Shown: in pieces, positions 1-8,438 of the stretch
Numbering within the stretch: position 1 is the first letter of the stretch
Layout: each line of letters opens with the position of its first letter
Source: CBDFKQ01 sp965248855
GTDB taxonomy: Bacteria; Bacteroidota; Bacteroidia; Cytophagales; 172606-1
DNA length: 64,000 nucleotides
Direction of reading: 5' to 3'
Assembly (NCBI GenBank): GCA_965248855.1
Contig: CBDFKQ010000004.1
Coordinates: 62,001 to 126,000 of the forward strand
The notes under the pieces: model-generated
What the model was told of the DNA's origin: nothing
The model's database searches: none
The model's input: only the letters and a program-made list of their open reading frames with translations
Program-made: the position numbers and the translations under genes

Positions 1-989
1 TAATGTTCAGTAATTGAAAGTTTGTGTTTTTTTTCATAACCGAGGTTAAGCCTGTGTTTGATATTTTGTAACCCTATACCATGGGTATTGTCTTTGGTTT
101 CAGCAGGGTCAAATGTGTTTTCAATATAAAAATAAATCTGTTGTGCGCATGTTTTTAATTTTATATTTACCCAACTGTCATTTTGACCAAGATTGGCATG
201 TTTAAATGCATTTTCAATAAAATTAATTAACAATAAAGGTTCAATAAGCAGGTTTGGTGACTCATTTTCTATATTCAAGGTTATTTTATCCATCCAGCTT
301 TTTTTTAAGGTATGGAGCTCAACATAATTTTTAATGTATTCAATTTCCTTATGAATTTGATTTTTTTCATGAGTGCCTTCTTGGAAAACATATCGCATCA
401 TTTCCGAAAGTTTCACAAGCATCGGAGCGGCCTTGGCAGATTTAAAATGAACGAGGCTTAAAATATTATTTAAAGTATTAAATAAAAAATGAGGGTTAAT
501 TTGTGCCTTTAACCATTTAAGTTCGGCCTCTGCTTTTTCCCTTTTCCAATCTGCTTCCTCTTTTTGTTTTACTAATAGCGCTTCCCACAAAGCCGACCAA
601 TTACCTAACAGACTGAATAATATTAAATATGGCAAGCGGGAAAGAACATGCGGGAAAGAAAAAAGCCAAAATGGTTTTGAGGGCAAAAGGAAAAAATAAT
701 CAACATAGCATATTAAATAGCTTGTAATAATATACGAAATAATTAAATAACATGAATACAGCCGGAATTTGCTTTTAATAAAATAAGCCGGCAACAGAAA
801 AAAATAATTATAGTAAGATGCAAGCATTATAAATGCTATATATACAAAACAATAAAATATAACCATTAAGTTACTTTTCTCAAAGTGGTTGTCTACCACC
901 CAATGCTTTACATAATCGTAACTTAAATAGCCGAAAATAAACCACACCAATAGATGGGTGAGGATTTTATACAAAGTGCTTTTACTCAT
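1..989 (-). CDS. LytS/YehU-type sensor histidine kinase (3' end at or just beyond window edge)
   Basis: Reading the minus strand from ATG at 989 gives 329 codons without a stop. The N-terminal 140 residues are hydrophobic with about four membrane segments. A short coiled stretch follows, then a His_kinase (PF06580) domain with the phosphoacceptor motif INPHFLFNTLNN (His about residue 167), an N box INFIENAFKHA near 255-265 and a G box GIGLQN near 304-309. Family knowledge: these membrane kinases phosphorylate a LytTR response regulator, usually encoded next door, so the partner probably lies just outside the window. The last complete codon ends at base 3 and the next begins TA, so the stop may be at the edge or the protein may continue with Tyr. 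The signal sensed cannot be told. Confidence 0.9.
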   Translation of the reverse strand, partial: MSKSTLYKILTHLLVWFIFGYLSYDYVKHWVVDNHFEKSNLMVIFYCFVYIAFIMLASYYNYFFLLPAYFIKSKFRLYSCYLIISYIITSYLICYVDYFFLLPSKPFWLFSFPHVLSRLPYLILFSLLGNWSALWEALLVKQKEEADWKREKAEAELKWLKAQINPHFLFNTLNNILSLVHFKSAKAAPMLVKLSEMMRYVFQEGTHEKNQIHKEIEYIKNYVELHTLKKSWMDKITLNIENESPNLLIEPLLLINFIENAFKHANLGQNDSWVNIKLKTCAQQIYFYIENTFDPAETKDNTHGIGLQNIKHRLNLGYEKKHKLSITEH

Positions 990-1104
990 TGTAGAAATTT
1001 TTTCTTTTTATACTACCAAATGTGGAAAACACTCCGGCTAAAAACAAGTAAAAATAATTGTGGCGGTTGTTGGTATTTTATATCCGGTTGTTGGTTCATT
1101 AAAA

Positions 1105-1135
1105 TTGCAAAAGGGAAACCGGGGCTTTATGTTTG
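1105..1135 (+). promoter_or_regulatory. Bacteroidota-type promoter before the lipoprotein gene
   Basis: TATGTTTG at 1128-1135 matches the Bacteroidota -7 consensus TAnnTTTG. A TTG lies 20 bases upstream at 1105-1107. The element ends 40 bases before the ATG at 1176 and would give a short leader. Confidence 0.55.
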
Positions 1136-1175
1136 CCGTATGGTGAACTAATTAAAACAAAAATTTTAAACATTT

Positions 1176-1859
1176 ATGAAAAATATATTAGGTATTTTTA
1201 TTGTCGCTTTTATTTTGTTTGCTTCAACTTTGTTTACGGGCTGTACCATACAACCTTCTGAAGCTGTGGATCAAGATAGGATTTACACTCAGTACGAACT
1301 TTTCTATGACAAAAACGAAGACAAAACGCATGCTAAGGCCACTTTTAAATTCGGAGGCGCCACCGGCACTTTATTACAATTAAGTAAACCAAGCGGGGTA
1401 CTTTTCAATAATGATTCCTTACTATATAATGTATTGGGGTTTTATGAAAAAATATATCCGGGGTTTATAAATTCAGGTAATTTTACATTTAAAGACAAAG
1501 CAGGTAAAGCGTATGTTAATTCGGTACCGTTGGTTAAAACGGTTGAATTTCCTGCTGATCCCGCAGTTATCCCTTTAAGTAAAACAGCGGATTATGAAAT
1601 TAAATGGGTGGGCGCTCCCTTAAGTGCTAATGAAGGTGTGGGTGGATTAGTCGGTACTACGCTTCAACCATTTTTACAAACCACATTAAATGCAACGTCT
1701 GTTACAATTTTCGCAAGCCAATTACAAGGTGCCAACCCCGGGCCGTATATTATTTATTTAGAGCGGTCAACCGTTGTAGACCCTGTTCAAAAAACAAGTG
1801 TCGGAGGAAGTATGACAGCCAAATACAGGGGCTTGTCGAAAAATGCACAATTAAAGTAA
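1176..1859 (+). CDS. hypothetical lipoprotein
   Basis: A 227-residue protein with a lipoprotein signal peptide: positive N-terminus, hydrophobic core at residues 4-20, and lipobox FTGC with the lipidated Cys at residue 23. The mature part is Gly/Ser/Thr-rich and soluble, and I recognise no family. It is probably anchored in the outer or inner membrane facing the periplasm. It is divergent from the sensor kinase upstream, has its own promoter-like element, and ends before a strong terminator, so it looks like a single-gene unit. No function is proposed. Confidence 0.75.
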   Translation: MKNILGIFIVAFILFASTLFTGCTIQPSEAVDQDRIYTQYELFYDKNEDKTHAKATFKFGGATGTLLQLSKPSGVLFNNDSLLYNVLGFYEKIYPGFINSGNFTFKDKAGKAYVNSVPLVKTVEFPADPAVIPLSKTADYEIKWVGAPLSANEGVGGLVGTTLQPFLQTTLNATSVTIFASQLQGANPGPYIIYLERSTVVDPVQKTSVGGSMTAKYRGLSKNAQLK

Positions 1860-1902
1860 GTTTAGTTTTCAATTATTACGTAAAAACAATTCTCTTAAGT
1901 AT

Positions 1903-1946
1903 CCCGATAAACATAAAATTATTTATGTTTATCGGGATTTTTTTTT
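1903..1946 (+). terminator. intrinsic terminator after the lipoprotein gene
   Basis: A perfect 15-bp stem (1903-1917 with 1922-1936, beginning CCCGATAAACATAAA) with a 4-base loop ATTA is followed by a run of nine T at 1938-1946. Textbook rho-independent shape. Confidence 0.92.
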
Positions 1947-2647
1947 CAAATACAAACTTCAATATCTAGTTTGAGTCGATAGTATAAATTTTTAGTTTTA
2001 TGACCAAATCCAAGCTTCATTTTTTAATTGTATTATCGTGGATCATTTAATTTAAAATAATTAATTAACAAAATGGCCATCCGTTTTAATCTCTGTTAAA
2101 TTTAATCATTCAAGCAAATCCATTTTGAGAAAGCATTTTTCGGTCACGATAAAGTTTCATCAAAATTTTTCAAAAATTTCAAAGGCACATTTGAAATAAA
2201 ATCTTTTTAAAACCTTCTTAAAAAATAAATCCCTAAAATTATTTTGCGATTAAATTGCATTTTATTTATAGGACACCAAATTAAATTCTATCAATAATAT
2301 AAAAATACATATAAAGTATTGTATTAATATTTAAAACAGAATAAAATACATGTAAAATCGAAAAAAACATTAGAAATAATTTTGCTTTTATTAATTTTTA
2401 CAATATGTTTGACCAAAATACAAGTATAAATACTTAGTAAAATTTTAATATTTTACTTAAATGATTGTAAAAATACTCAAGTAAGTTCTTTTTTATTGAC
2501 AAAAATGTAATGCTTGCTCTTGAATAGTTAGATTTTTTATTTAGCAATCCCGGTGCATTTAAAGTAAAAAACCCTTTAAGAATTGCAGTTCTCAAAGGGT
2601 TAATAGTAGTCCTAAATCCTTGTTAAACTTAAAACCAATTCAAATTT
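1947..2647. other. 700-bp AT-rich intergenic region and transporter leader
   Basis: No open reading frame is credible here. The first part (1947-2380) is very AT-rich with no clear structure. From 2381 it holds a strong promoter for the transporter operon and then a leader of about 230 bases with two hairpins: 2436-2443 with 2450-2457, and 2570-2582 with 2589-2601. The second pairs AACCCTTT with AAAGGGTT around an inner AGAA/TTCT stem and a six-base loop. Confidence 0.6.
2381..2411 (+). promoter_or_regulatory. promoter of the nitrate/sulfonate-type uptake operon
   Basis: TTTG at 2381-2384, a 19-base spacer and TATGTTTG at 2404-2411 match the Bacteroidota TTTG-N19-TAnnTTTG architecture exactly, with the same spacing as the rplC promoter at 18018-18048. 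The predicted start near 2417 implies a leader of about 230 bases before the porin ATG at 2648. Confidence 0.65.
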
Positions 2648-4216
2648 ATGCCGAAAAAAGTACATTTTAAAATCGCACTCTATTTTATTATCGTAATGGT
2701 TACGATAAACCAAAGTTTTGGTCAGTTTACTTTAAATGGTCAACTCAGGACTCGTACTGAATTCAGAGACGGTGTTGGAACGCTTAACCCCACCGGCTCC
2801 GCAGCCGCATTTTTTACTTCACAAAGGGCAAGATTAACCTTTGGATATAAATGGGACAGGATATTGTTTAATTTTTCAGCACAAGATGTGCGTGTATGGG
2901 GTCAGGATGCTTCATCCATTTCTAACGCAGATGGTAACCGCCTGATGGTACATGAAGCTTGGGGTGAAATTACCTTGATGAATATTAACGACACTACCAT
3001 TAGAGCAAAATTATTGGATAATCTTTCAGTTAAAATTGGTAGGCAGGCCTTAATTTATGATGATGTAAGACTATTAGGCGATCTAGACTGGCTTCAGCAA
3101 GCAAGGAGGCATGATGCAATCGTGTTAAAAGCACAGCATCATGGGTGGCAATTTGATGTGGGTTTAGGATTTAATCAAAATAATGACAACTTTGGCAATA
3201 CAGGTACCGCTTATGTTGCAGGTAACGTGCCCGCATATATCACCAATTCCAAAGGCTCACTTGTGGCAAGCCCCGGAGGTTTATTACCTCTTTCCCCGGG
3301 CGGATCTGTGGGTGCTGCAAGTACAAAAACCGGAACTCCTGTTTTATCAAACCCACCCAGCACGAACGGAATGAATCAGGAATATAAATCAATGCAATTC
3401 TTGTATGTAAGCAGGAAATTTAACCAGACAAAATTTGCCGGGCTTTTATTTAAAGATGATTTTGGAAAGTACAGGCCGGATTCTGTTGGAAATGCTACAG
3501 CCGGCCTTGTATATGGAAGAAGGTATGACGTAGGTGGTGTTAACAGTCGACTTACTTATGGAATGTTAATTACCGGGAATATCGGAAATGCTTCTTCAGG
3601 TTTTAAAAAATCATGGACTGCCGGTGCTTATTTTCAAAGTGGAAAAAATAAGGACGGAAAGGAATTAGGTACTTCTCATTTCACGGCAACCTTGATGTTA
3701 CAAAAAGGAAAATTTAGTTTTGGTCCAGGTTTTGATTATTTATCAGGTAATGACGGTACTCAAAACACTACTACAGACCATCGTTTTGACCCACTTTATG
3801 GAACTCCACATAAGTTTTGGGGGTATATGGATTATTTTTATGTGGGAACAGGATCGCCGGTGGGAGGGTTGAAAAATGCCTACTTTAAAACCAGATATTC
3901 TGCAAAAGATTTTTACATAACATTTGATATTCACAATTTTGCCTTAGCCAGACCAACAATTAATACTTTAGATGTTGTGGCAAAACCTGAAATAGACAAA
4001 AATCTTGGATACGAATTTGACCTGGTTGCCAACTACTCATTAAATAAATTTACCAACATAGAAGCGGGATATTGTTTTATGTCGGCTACCAACAGCCTTG
4101 AGTATGTTAAAAAACAAACTATGGACAAAACCAACCATCTCCCTCAATGGGCATACATAATGATTAATATCCGTCCTGATTTCTTTTTCAGCAAACCGGT
4201 GGCTATTAAACAATAA
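2648..4216 (+). CDS. alginate-export family outer-membrane porin
   Basis: 522 residues with an N-terminal signal peptide ending near SFGQ (residue 26), then a beta-barrel-like sequence: alternating polar/hydrophobic strands, many aromatic and Gly residues, and an internal motif RLGRQ-like (KIGRQALIYDD) typical of alginate-export (PF13372) porins. It probably forms a channel in the outer membrane. It is the first gene of an operon with an NrtA-like binding protein, a permease and an ATPase, so I infer it admits the same small anion (nitrate or a sulfonate) into the periplasm. In this setting the alginate name is only a family label. Starts 237 bases after the promoter -7 element. Confidence 0.85.
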   Translation: MPKKVHFKIALYFIIVMVTINQSFGQFTLNGQLRTRTEFRDGVGTLNPTGSAAAFFTSQRARLTFGYKWDRILFNFSAQDVRVWGQDASSISNADGNRLMVHEAWGEITLMNINDTTIRAKLLDNLSVKIGRQALIYDDVRLLGDLDWLQQARRHDAIVLKAQHHGWQFDVGLGFNQNNDNFGNTGTAYVAGNVPAYITNSKGSLVASPGGLLPLSPGGSVGAASTKTGTPVLSNPPSTNGMNQEYKSMQFLYVSRKFNQTKFAGLLFKDDFGKYRPDSVGNATAGLVYGRRYDVGGVNSRLTYGMLITGNIGNASSGFKKSWTAGAYFQSGKNKDGKELGTSHFTATLMLQKGKFSFGPGFDYLSGNDGTQNTTTDHRFDPLYGTPHKFWGYMDYFYVGTGSPVGGLKNAYFKTRYSAKDFYITFDIHNFALARPTINTLDVVAKPEIDKNLGYEFDLVANYSLNKFTNIEAGYCFMSATNSLEYVKKQTMDKTNHLPQWAYIMINIRPDFFFSKPVAIKQ

Positions 4217-4257
4217 TCTTTTTTTCAAAATCTCTAAAAAATTTAAATTTCAAAATT

Positions 4258-5466
4258 ATGATGAAGATAAAACCATATTTATATACTTTATTTTTTTCAA
4301 TTACATTATGTTTATTATCATCCAACACGTTTTTCCGTCCCGCAAAAACTTATAAACTGGGTTTTATACCACTCACTGATTGTGCTCCATTAATTGTGGC
4401 CAAAGAGTTGGGATTGTTTAAAAAATATGGAGTTGAAGTGGAACTTTCTAAAGAAGCTTCATGGGCTAATGTTAGGGACAAAATTTTAACCGGGGAGTTG
4501 GATGGGGCGCATTGTCTTTTCAGTATGCCTTTCTCTGTATATACGGGAGTAGGTGGCAAAGCAGGATCAGAAATGAAAATTGCTATGGTATTAAACAATA
4601 ATGGTCAGGCGATTACTTTATCAAAAGATTTTTGTGGATTGGTAGGTTTTAAACAATACAATAAAGTAGCGGCGGCCATTAAAGCATTACAGTCAAAAAA
4701 AGAAATTACGTTTGCAATGACTTTCCCCGGAGGTACACATGATATATGGCTTAGAAATTGGTTAGCTGCATGTGGTGTTAATTCGAAAACTGTAGGAATA
4801 ATTACCATTCCTCCCCCACAAATGGTGGCCAACATGAAAGTGGATAATATGGAAGGATATTGCGTAGGCGAACCATGGAACGGCGTGGCAGTAGCGCAAA
4901 ATATCGGATTTACTCATGTGGCATCACAAGATATTTGGAAACACCATCCGGAAAAGGCTTTAGTTGTTAATAAAGAAATGGCAGCCAATAAAGAAGATCT
5001 TAAGAAAATAATGAAAGCAATTTTAGAAGCTTGTAAATGGTTAGACAATATGCCGAACCGAAAAAAGGCGGCTGTGTGGCTTACAAAGCCATATTATGTT
5101 AATGCCCCTCTGGCTGTAATTGAAGCAAGATTATTAGGATCTAACGACCTTGGCTGTGAGCTGGGCGTACAAAAATATAAAGATGATATGATGTTATTTT
5201 ATAATAATGGTATAGTTAATTCTCCACGCAAAGCGCATGCAATATGGTTTATGGCACAGTACGTTAGGTTCGGCCTTTTAAAAGCAGCCCCGGATTATGA
5301 TAAAATTGCTGAAAATCTTATAATGGACGATTTATACAGTGAAGTTGCCAAGGAAATGAATATTGTGGTACCTGCTGATGGTATGAAACCATTTAAAACA
5401 AATTTAGAACCTACCATATTTGATCCCGCTAACCCTGCACTTTACTTGCAAACTGCAAAAAAATAA
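4258..5466 (+). CDS. NrtA/CmpA-family ABC transporter substrate-binding protein
   Basis: 402 residues with an N-terminal hydrophobic signal segment (about residues 8-24) and no lipobox Cys at the usual place. The mature start, GFIPLTDCAPLIVAKELGLF followed by ASWANVRDKILTGELDGAH, is the hallmark of the CmpA/NrtA group of periplasmic nitrate/bicarbonate-binding proteins. GGTHDIW and DIWKHHPEKAL match regions that hold the anion-binding His and Lys in characterised NrtA. I infer nitrate as the likely ligand, with bicarbonate, nitrite or a sulfonate as alternatives. No nitrate reductase gene lies nearby to settle this. Followed after 25 bases by its permease. Confidence 0.85.
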   Translation: MMKIKPYLYTLFFSITLCLLSSNTFFRPAKTYKLGFIPLTDCAPLIVAKELGLFKKYGVEVELSKEASWANVRDKILTGELDGAHCLFSMPFSVYTGVGGKAGSEMKIAMVLNNNGQAITLSKDFCGLVGFKQYNKVAAAIKALQSKKEITFAMTFPGGTHDIWLRNWLAACGVNSKTVGIITIPPPQMVANMKVDNMEGYCVGEPWNGVAVAQNIGFTHVASQDIWKHHPEKALVVNKEMAANKEDLKKIMKAILEACKWLDNMPNRKKAAVWLTKPYYVNAPLAVIEARLLGSNDLGCELGVQKYKDDMMLFYNNGIVNSPRKAHAIWFMAQYVRFGLLKAAPDYDKIAENLIMDDLYSEVAKEMNIVVPADGMKPFKTNLEPTIFDPANPALYLQTAKK

Positions 5467-5491
5467 AAATAAAAATAAAAAAATATAAAAG

Positions 5492-6268
5492 ATGAAAAAC
5501 TTTTTAAATATTAAAAATTACCTGCCGGTAATATATTTTCTTTTGAGTATGTTCCTGCTGATAAGTATTTGGTTTGCTTTTTCAAAAATTAGCAAAGGGG
5601 AAATCCCCGGCCCTTCACTTACTTTGGATAAATTTATAGAATTAAAAGCGGATGCTTTTCATAGTGATCAGAATTATAAGGGGATCGCAGTTCAGCTTTT
5701 TAGTTCGTTGGTAAGGGTTTTCACAGGTTTTGGCATTGGAAGTTTAATTGCCATTCCGCTTGGCTTACTGATCGGTTCTAATAAAATCGCTTTCAATATA
5801 TTTAATCCTGTAATACAAATTTTAAGGCCGGTATCACCTTTGGCATGGTTTCCATTGGGTTTATTATTTTTAAAATCTGCTCCCGGAGCCACTATATTTA
5901 TCATATTTATTACTTCTCTCTGGCCTACATTAATTAATACAGCCTTTGGAGTATCAACTATCCCTCAAGACCATAAAAATGTAGGCAAGGCGTTTGGTTT
6001 TTCGAAATGGAAATATATTACAAAAATCATGATCCCATTCAGTCTTCCACATATTATTACCGGTTTAAGATTATCTATCGGTGTTGCCTGGATGGTAATA
6101 GTGGCGGGTGAAATGCTTTCAGGGGGATCCGGAATTGGATTTTTTGTGTGGGATAGTTGGAACGCAGGCAGCATTGAGCAAATTCTAATCGCAATTCTTA
6201 TTATCGGTTTTGTGGGTCTTTTGTTAGACAAATGTTTTGGCTTTTTACAAAAAAAAATATCGTTTTAA
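5492..6268 (+). CDS. ABC transporter permease (NrtB/SsuC/TauC type)
   Basis: 258 residues with about six membrane segments and the binding-protein-dependent permease (BPD_transp_1) fold. The EAA loop is recognisable around residues 155-185 (GKAFGFSKWKYITKIMIP). It forms the inner-membrane channel for the substrate delivered by the NrtA-like protein and couples to the ATPase encoded 24 bases downstream. Only one permease gene is present, so it presumably acts as a homodimer. Substrate cannot be read from the permease itself. Confidence 0.88.
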   Translation: MKNFLNIKNYLPVIYFLLSMFLLISIWFAFSKISKGEIPGPSLTLDKFIELKADAFHSDQNYKGIAVQLFSSLVRVFTGFGIGSLIAIPLGLLIGSNKIAFNIFNPVIQILRPVSPLAWFPLGLLFLKSAPGATIFIIFITSLWPTLINTAFGVSTIPQDHKNVGKAFGFSKWKYITKIMIPFSLPHIITGLRLSIGVAWMVIVAGEMLSGGSGIGFFVWDSWNAGSIEQILIAILIIGFVGLLLDKCFGFLQKKISF

Positions 6269-6292
6269 TCTCCAATTTTAAAACTTAAAAAT

Positions 6293-7141
6293 ATGATAGG
6301 TTCAAATGTTTTAACCGTTGATTCTTCAAATGATTTTCATAAAATATTAGGCAATACGAGCATAGATATTCAAAATGTAAGCGTCTCATTTAAAACCCCC
6401 AAGGGTCTTTTTACTGCTGTAAAAAACATTTCGCTTACTATTAATAAAGGTGAAATAGTTTCATTGATAGGGCACTCCGGTTGTGGTAAATCTACTTTGA
6501 TGGGTACAGTATCAGGTATGATTAAACTAACTGAAGGAAATGTAATGGCAAATGAAAAAATTGTTACAGGCCCCGGCCCCGACAGAGGAATTGTTTTTCA
6601 AAATTATTCTTTACTGCCCTGGATGTCGGTTTACAAAAATATTTATGAAGCTGTGGATAGTGCTGTAAAAGGAAAAACTAAAAATGAAAAAAAGGAAATT
6701 GTTGATGAAAACCTTAATATGGTTAATTTATATTCACACAAAGACAAGCTCCCTTCGCAACTTTCCGGTGGAATGAAGCAACGGGTGGCCATTGCCAGGG
6801 CTTTTGCGATTAACCCAAACATTTTATTGCTTGATGAACCATTCGGTGCCTTGGACGCCTTAACAAAATCATCAATGCATATAGAACTATTAAAACTTTG
6901 GAATATGGATAACCGGAACAAAACTATTGTGATGGTAACACATGATATTGAAGAAGCTATCTTCCTTTCGGATAGAGTAGTGGTAATGAACAACGGTCCG
7001 GCGGCTACCATTAAAGAAATTGTAAATATCAATTTAGAACGCCCTCGAAACAAAAAGCAGATTATTCATGACCCTAAGTACATCGAAATCCATGATAAAC
7101 TATTGAACTTACTTATAGATAAATTTTCTATAGAGGATTAA
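6293..7141 (+). CDS. ABC transporter ATP-binding protein (NrtD/SsuB/TauB type)
   Basis: 282 residues. Walker A GHSGCGKST is at about 60-68, the Q loop near FQNYSLLPW, signature LSGGMKQR, Walker B ILLLDEPFGALD and the H loop VTHDIEEA. The sequence around MKQRVAIARAFA and LLPW is typical of nitrate/taurine/aliphatic sulfonate importers. About 20 residues precede the usual start of the domain, so an internal start is possible. Last gene of the four-gene uptake operon, with a terminator 25 bases after the stop. Confidence 0.9.
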   Translation: MIGSNVLTVDSSNDFHKILGNTSIDIQNVSVSFKTPKGLFTAVKNISLTINKGEIVSLIGHSGCGKSTLMGTVSGMIKLTEGNVMANEKIVTGPGPDRGIVFQNYSLLPWMSVYKNIYEAVDSAVKGKTKNEKKEIVDENLNMVNLYSHKDKLPSQLSGGMKQRVAIARAFAINPNILLLDEPFGALDALTKSSMHIELLKLWNMDNRNKTIVMVTHDIEEAIFLSDRVVVMNNGPAATIKEIVNINLERPRNKKQIIHDPKYIEIHDKLLNLLIDKFSIED

Positions 7142-7165
7142 GTTTGATGGAAATTGTTGATTTTT

Positions 7166-7207
7166 AAAATATCAGTATTTTGATATCAAAATATTGATAT
7201 TTTTTTT
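7166..7207 (+). terminator. terminator of the uptake operon
   Basis: AATATCAGTATTTTGA pairs with TCAAAATATTGATATT in one continuous AT-rich stem with one mismatch and almost no loop, followed by seven or more T (7201-7207). It sits 25 bases after the ATPase stop codon. Confidence 0.75.
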
Positions 7208-7235
7208 GTGAATATAGAAAACATTTTGAGGAGAT

Positions 7236-7280
7236 AAAAGTACTTGGATTAGAATGAACGGAAAGTGATGATAAAGACAA
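7236..7280 (+). repeat. imperfect direct repeat, copy A
   Basis: 45 bases that align with 9795-9840 at about 40 identities, 4 mismatches and 3 single-base gaps. Shared blocks are AAAAGTA, TTGGATT, TGAAC and ATGATAAAGACAA. The two copies lie on either side of the minus-strand gene pair at 7420-9410. Confidence 0.6.
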
Positions 7281-7419
7281 ATGAGGTGTTTGTGCTACTG
7301 ATGTAAAACCAATATGCTATGTACGGAAATGATGGATGTTGAATATATTTATAATTTTAAAAAAATACCCGTAATTTTTCATAACCGGGATTTGTTGATT
7401 TATAGAGAATGATAATTTA

Positions 7420-8433
7420 TTAAAGTTCCTTTTTGTTCCTCTTTGTAATTGTATAAACTTTAGTAATTGAAAGACGTGACAGAGCCTTGTTTTTATCACT
7501 GTCAATAGAGTTTATAACTTTTTTAATTACTTGATACTGATCGCTTAAATAAATCTCAAGATCAATACCATTTATTTTCACTCCACTTTTTTTAAATTCC
7601 GTCATATTGATAGATTCTTCAAATTCTTTTTTAAATTCCATTCCTTGGACGGAAAATTTATTTTTTGATTCAACATAAATGATTGTATCATCTTTTAATT
7701 TAATAATGCAATTAATATTATCGTTTAAAAATGTACCGACAGATTCTTGTTCCCATTTGTAATTAATTGAATTAAGATATTGGATGACAGAATCTTTTTT
7801 TACATCATTGTTAATTATTTTTTCCAGATCGTTTAAGGTTATTGAACGGTTTTCAATTTTAAGATTTTCTTTTACATCCTCATCACTAAGTATAGCCATC
7901 GCTACACTTGGAGATTTTTTCCAATATTTTACGTCTATATTTGCCCCGTTATAAAGCTTGTCATATTCAGAAGAATTTATTGATTCATTAAATTTATACT
8001 CCTGCCCTTTATCATCCTGAAATGAAACATTGATTTCAAAAGAAGTAGTTCTGTTACCTCTCCGCCTTGAGGTTTCTGAATGACCATTTATGATAACACC
8101 TTTGGTAATAATTCCTTCTTTATCAAAAACGTCTTTCTTTCTATATTCAAAAATTAAGGAAAATATAACAATGAATATAATGCCGGGTATTAATGCCCAA
8201 GGTGCATAATTTAAACCTTTAGCTTGATACTCAGGATCTTTTTCGAGAAGCTCGTAAAATGAAGTAATATCACTTATAAAAAGAAATGTAAATATAAATA
8301 CCAGAACTCCGCCTATAACAGAAATATAAAAAGGACCTTGGTTATATGATGATATCGGTATCCCTAAAGTAAAAAAAAAGACAATAAAGAAAAGAACAGC
8401 TGACCAAATTTTCCTTCTGGTATTAAATTCCAT
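7420..8433 (-). CDS. membrane protein with DUF3592-like domain
   Basis: 337 residues with three predicted membrane helices (about 9-27, 37-56, 78-95). A soluble beta-rich region follows, from GIITKGVIINGHSE to WKKSPSVAM (about 110-180), that resembles the DUF3592 fold: a GxVxG strand pair followed by YxP/WxKxxPxxA. The C-terminal 150 residues are Lys/Asp/Asn-rich and unrecognised. Its start lies 5 bases after the stop of the upstream minus-strand gene, so the two form an operon. Function unknown; membrane location is inferred. No sign of truncation. Confidence 0.72.
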   Translation of the reverse strand: MEFNTRRKIWSAVLFFIVFFFTLGIPISSYNQGPFYISVIGGVLVFIFTFLFISDITSFYELLEKDPEYQAKGLNYAPWALIPGIIFIVIFSLIFEYRKKDVFDKEGIITKGVIINGHSETSRRRGNRTTSFEINVSFQDDKGQEYKFNESINSSEYDKLYNGANIDVKYWKKSPSVAMAILSDEDVKENLKIENRSITLNDLEKIINNDVKKDSVIQYLNSINYKWEQESVGTFLNDNINCIIKLKDDTIIYVESKNKFSVQGMEFKKEFEESINMTEFKKSGVKINGIDLEIYLSDQYQVIKKVINSIDSDKNKALSRLSITKVYTITKRNKKEL

Positions 8434-8438
8434 AATAG

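Noticed and set aside
954..1151. Reading frame of 65 codons between the kinase and the lipoprotein gene
   Set aside because: Overlaps the start of the kinase gene and the lipoprotein promoter, with a Cys/Trp-rich nonsense-like product.
2570..2601. ANTAR-type antiterminator hairpin in the uptake-operon leader
   Set aside because: ANTAR targets have two adjacent hairpins with A at position 1 and G at position 4 of the hexaloop. The loops here (TTTAAT and TTGCAG) do not match and are over 120 bases apart.
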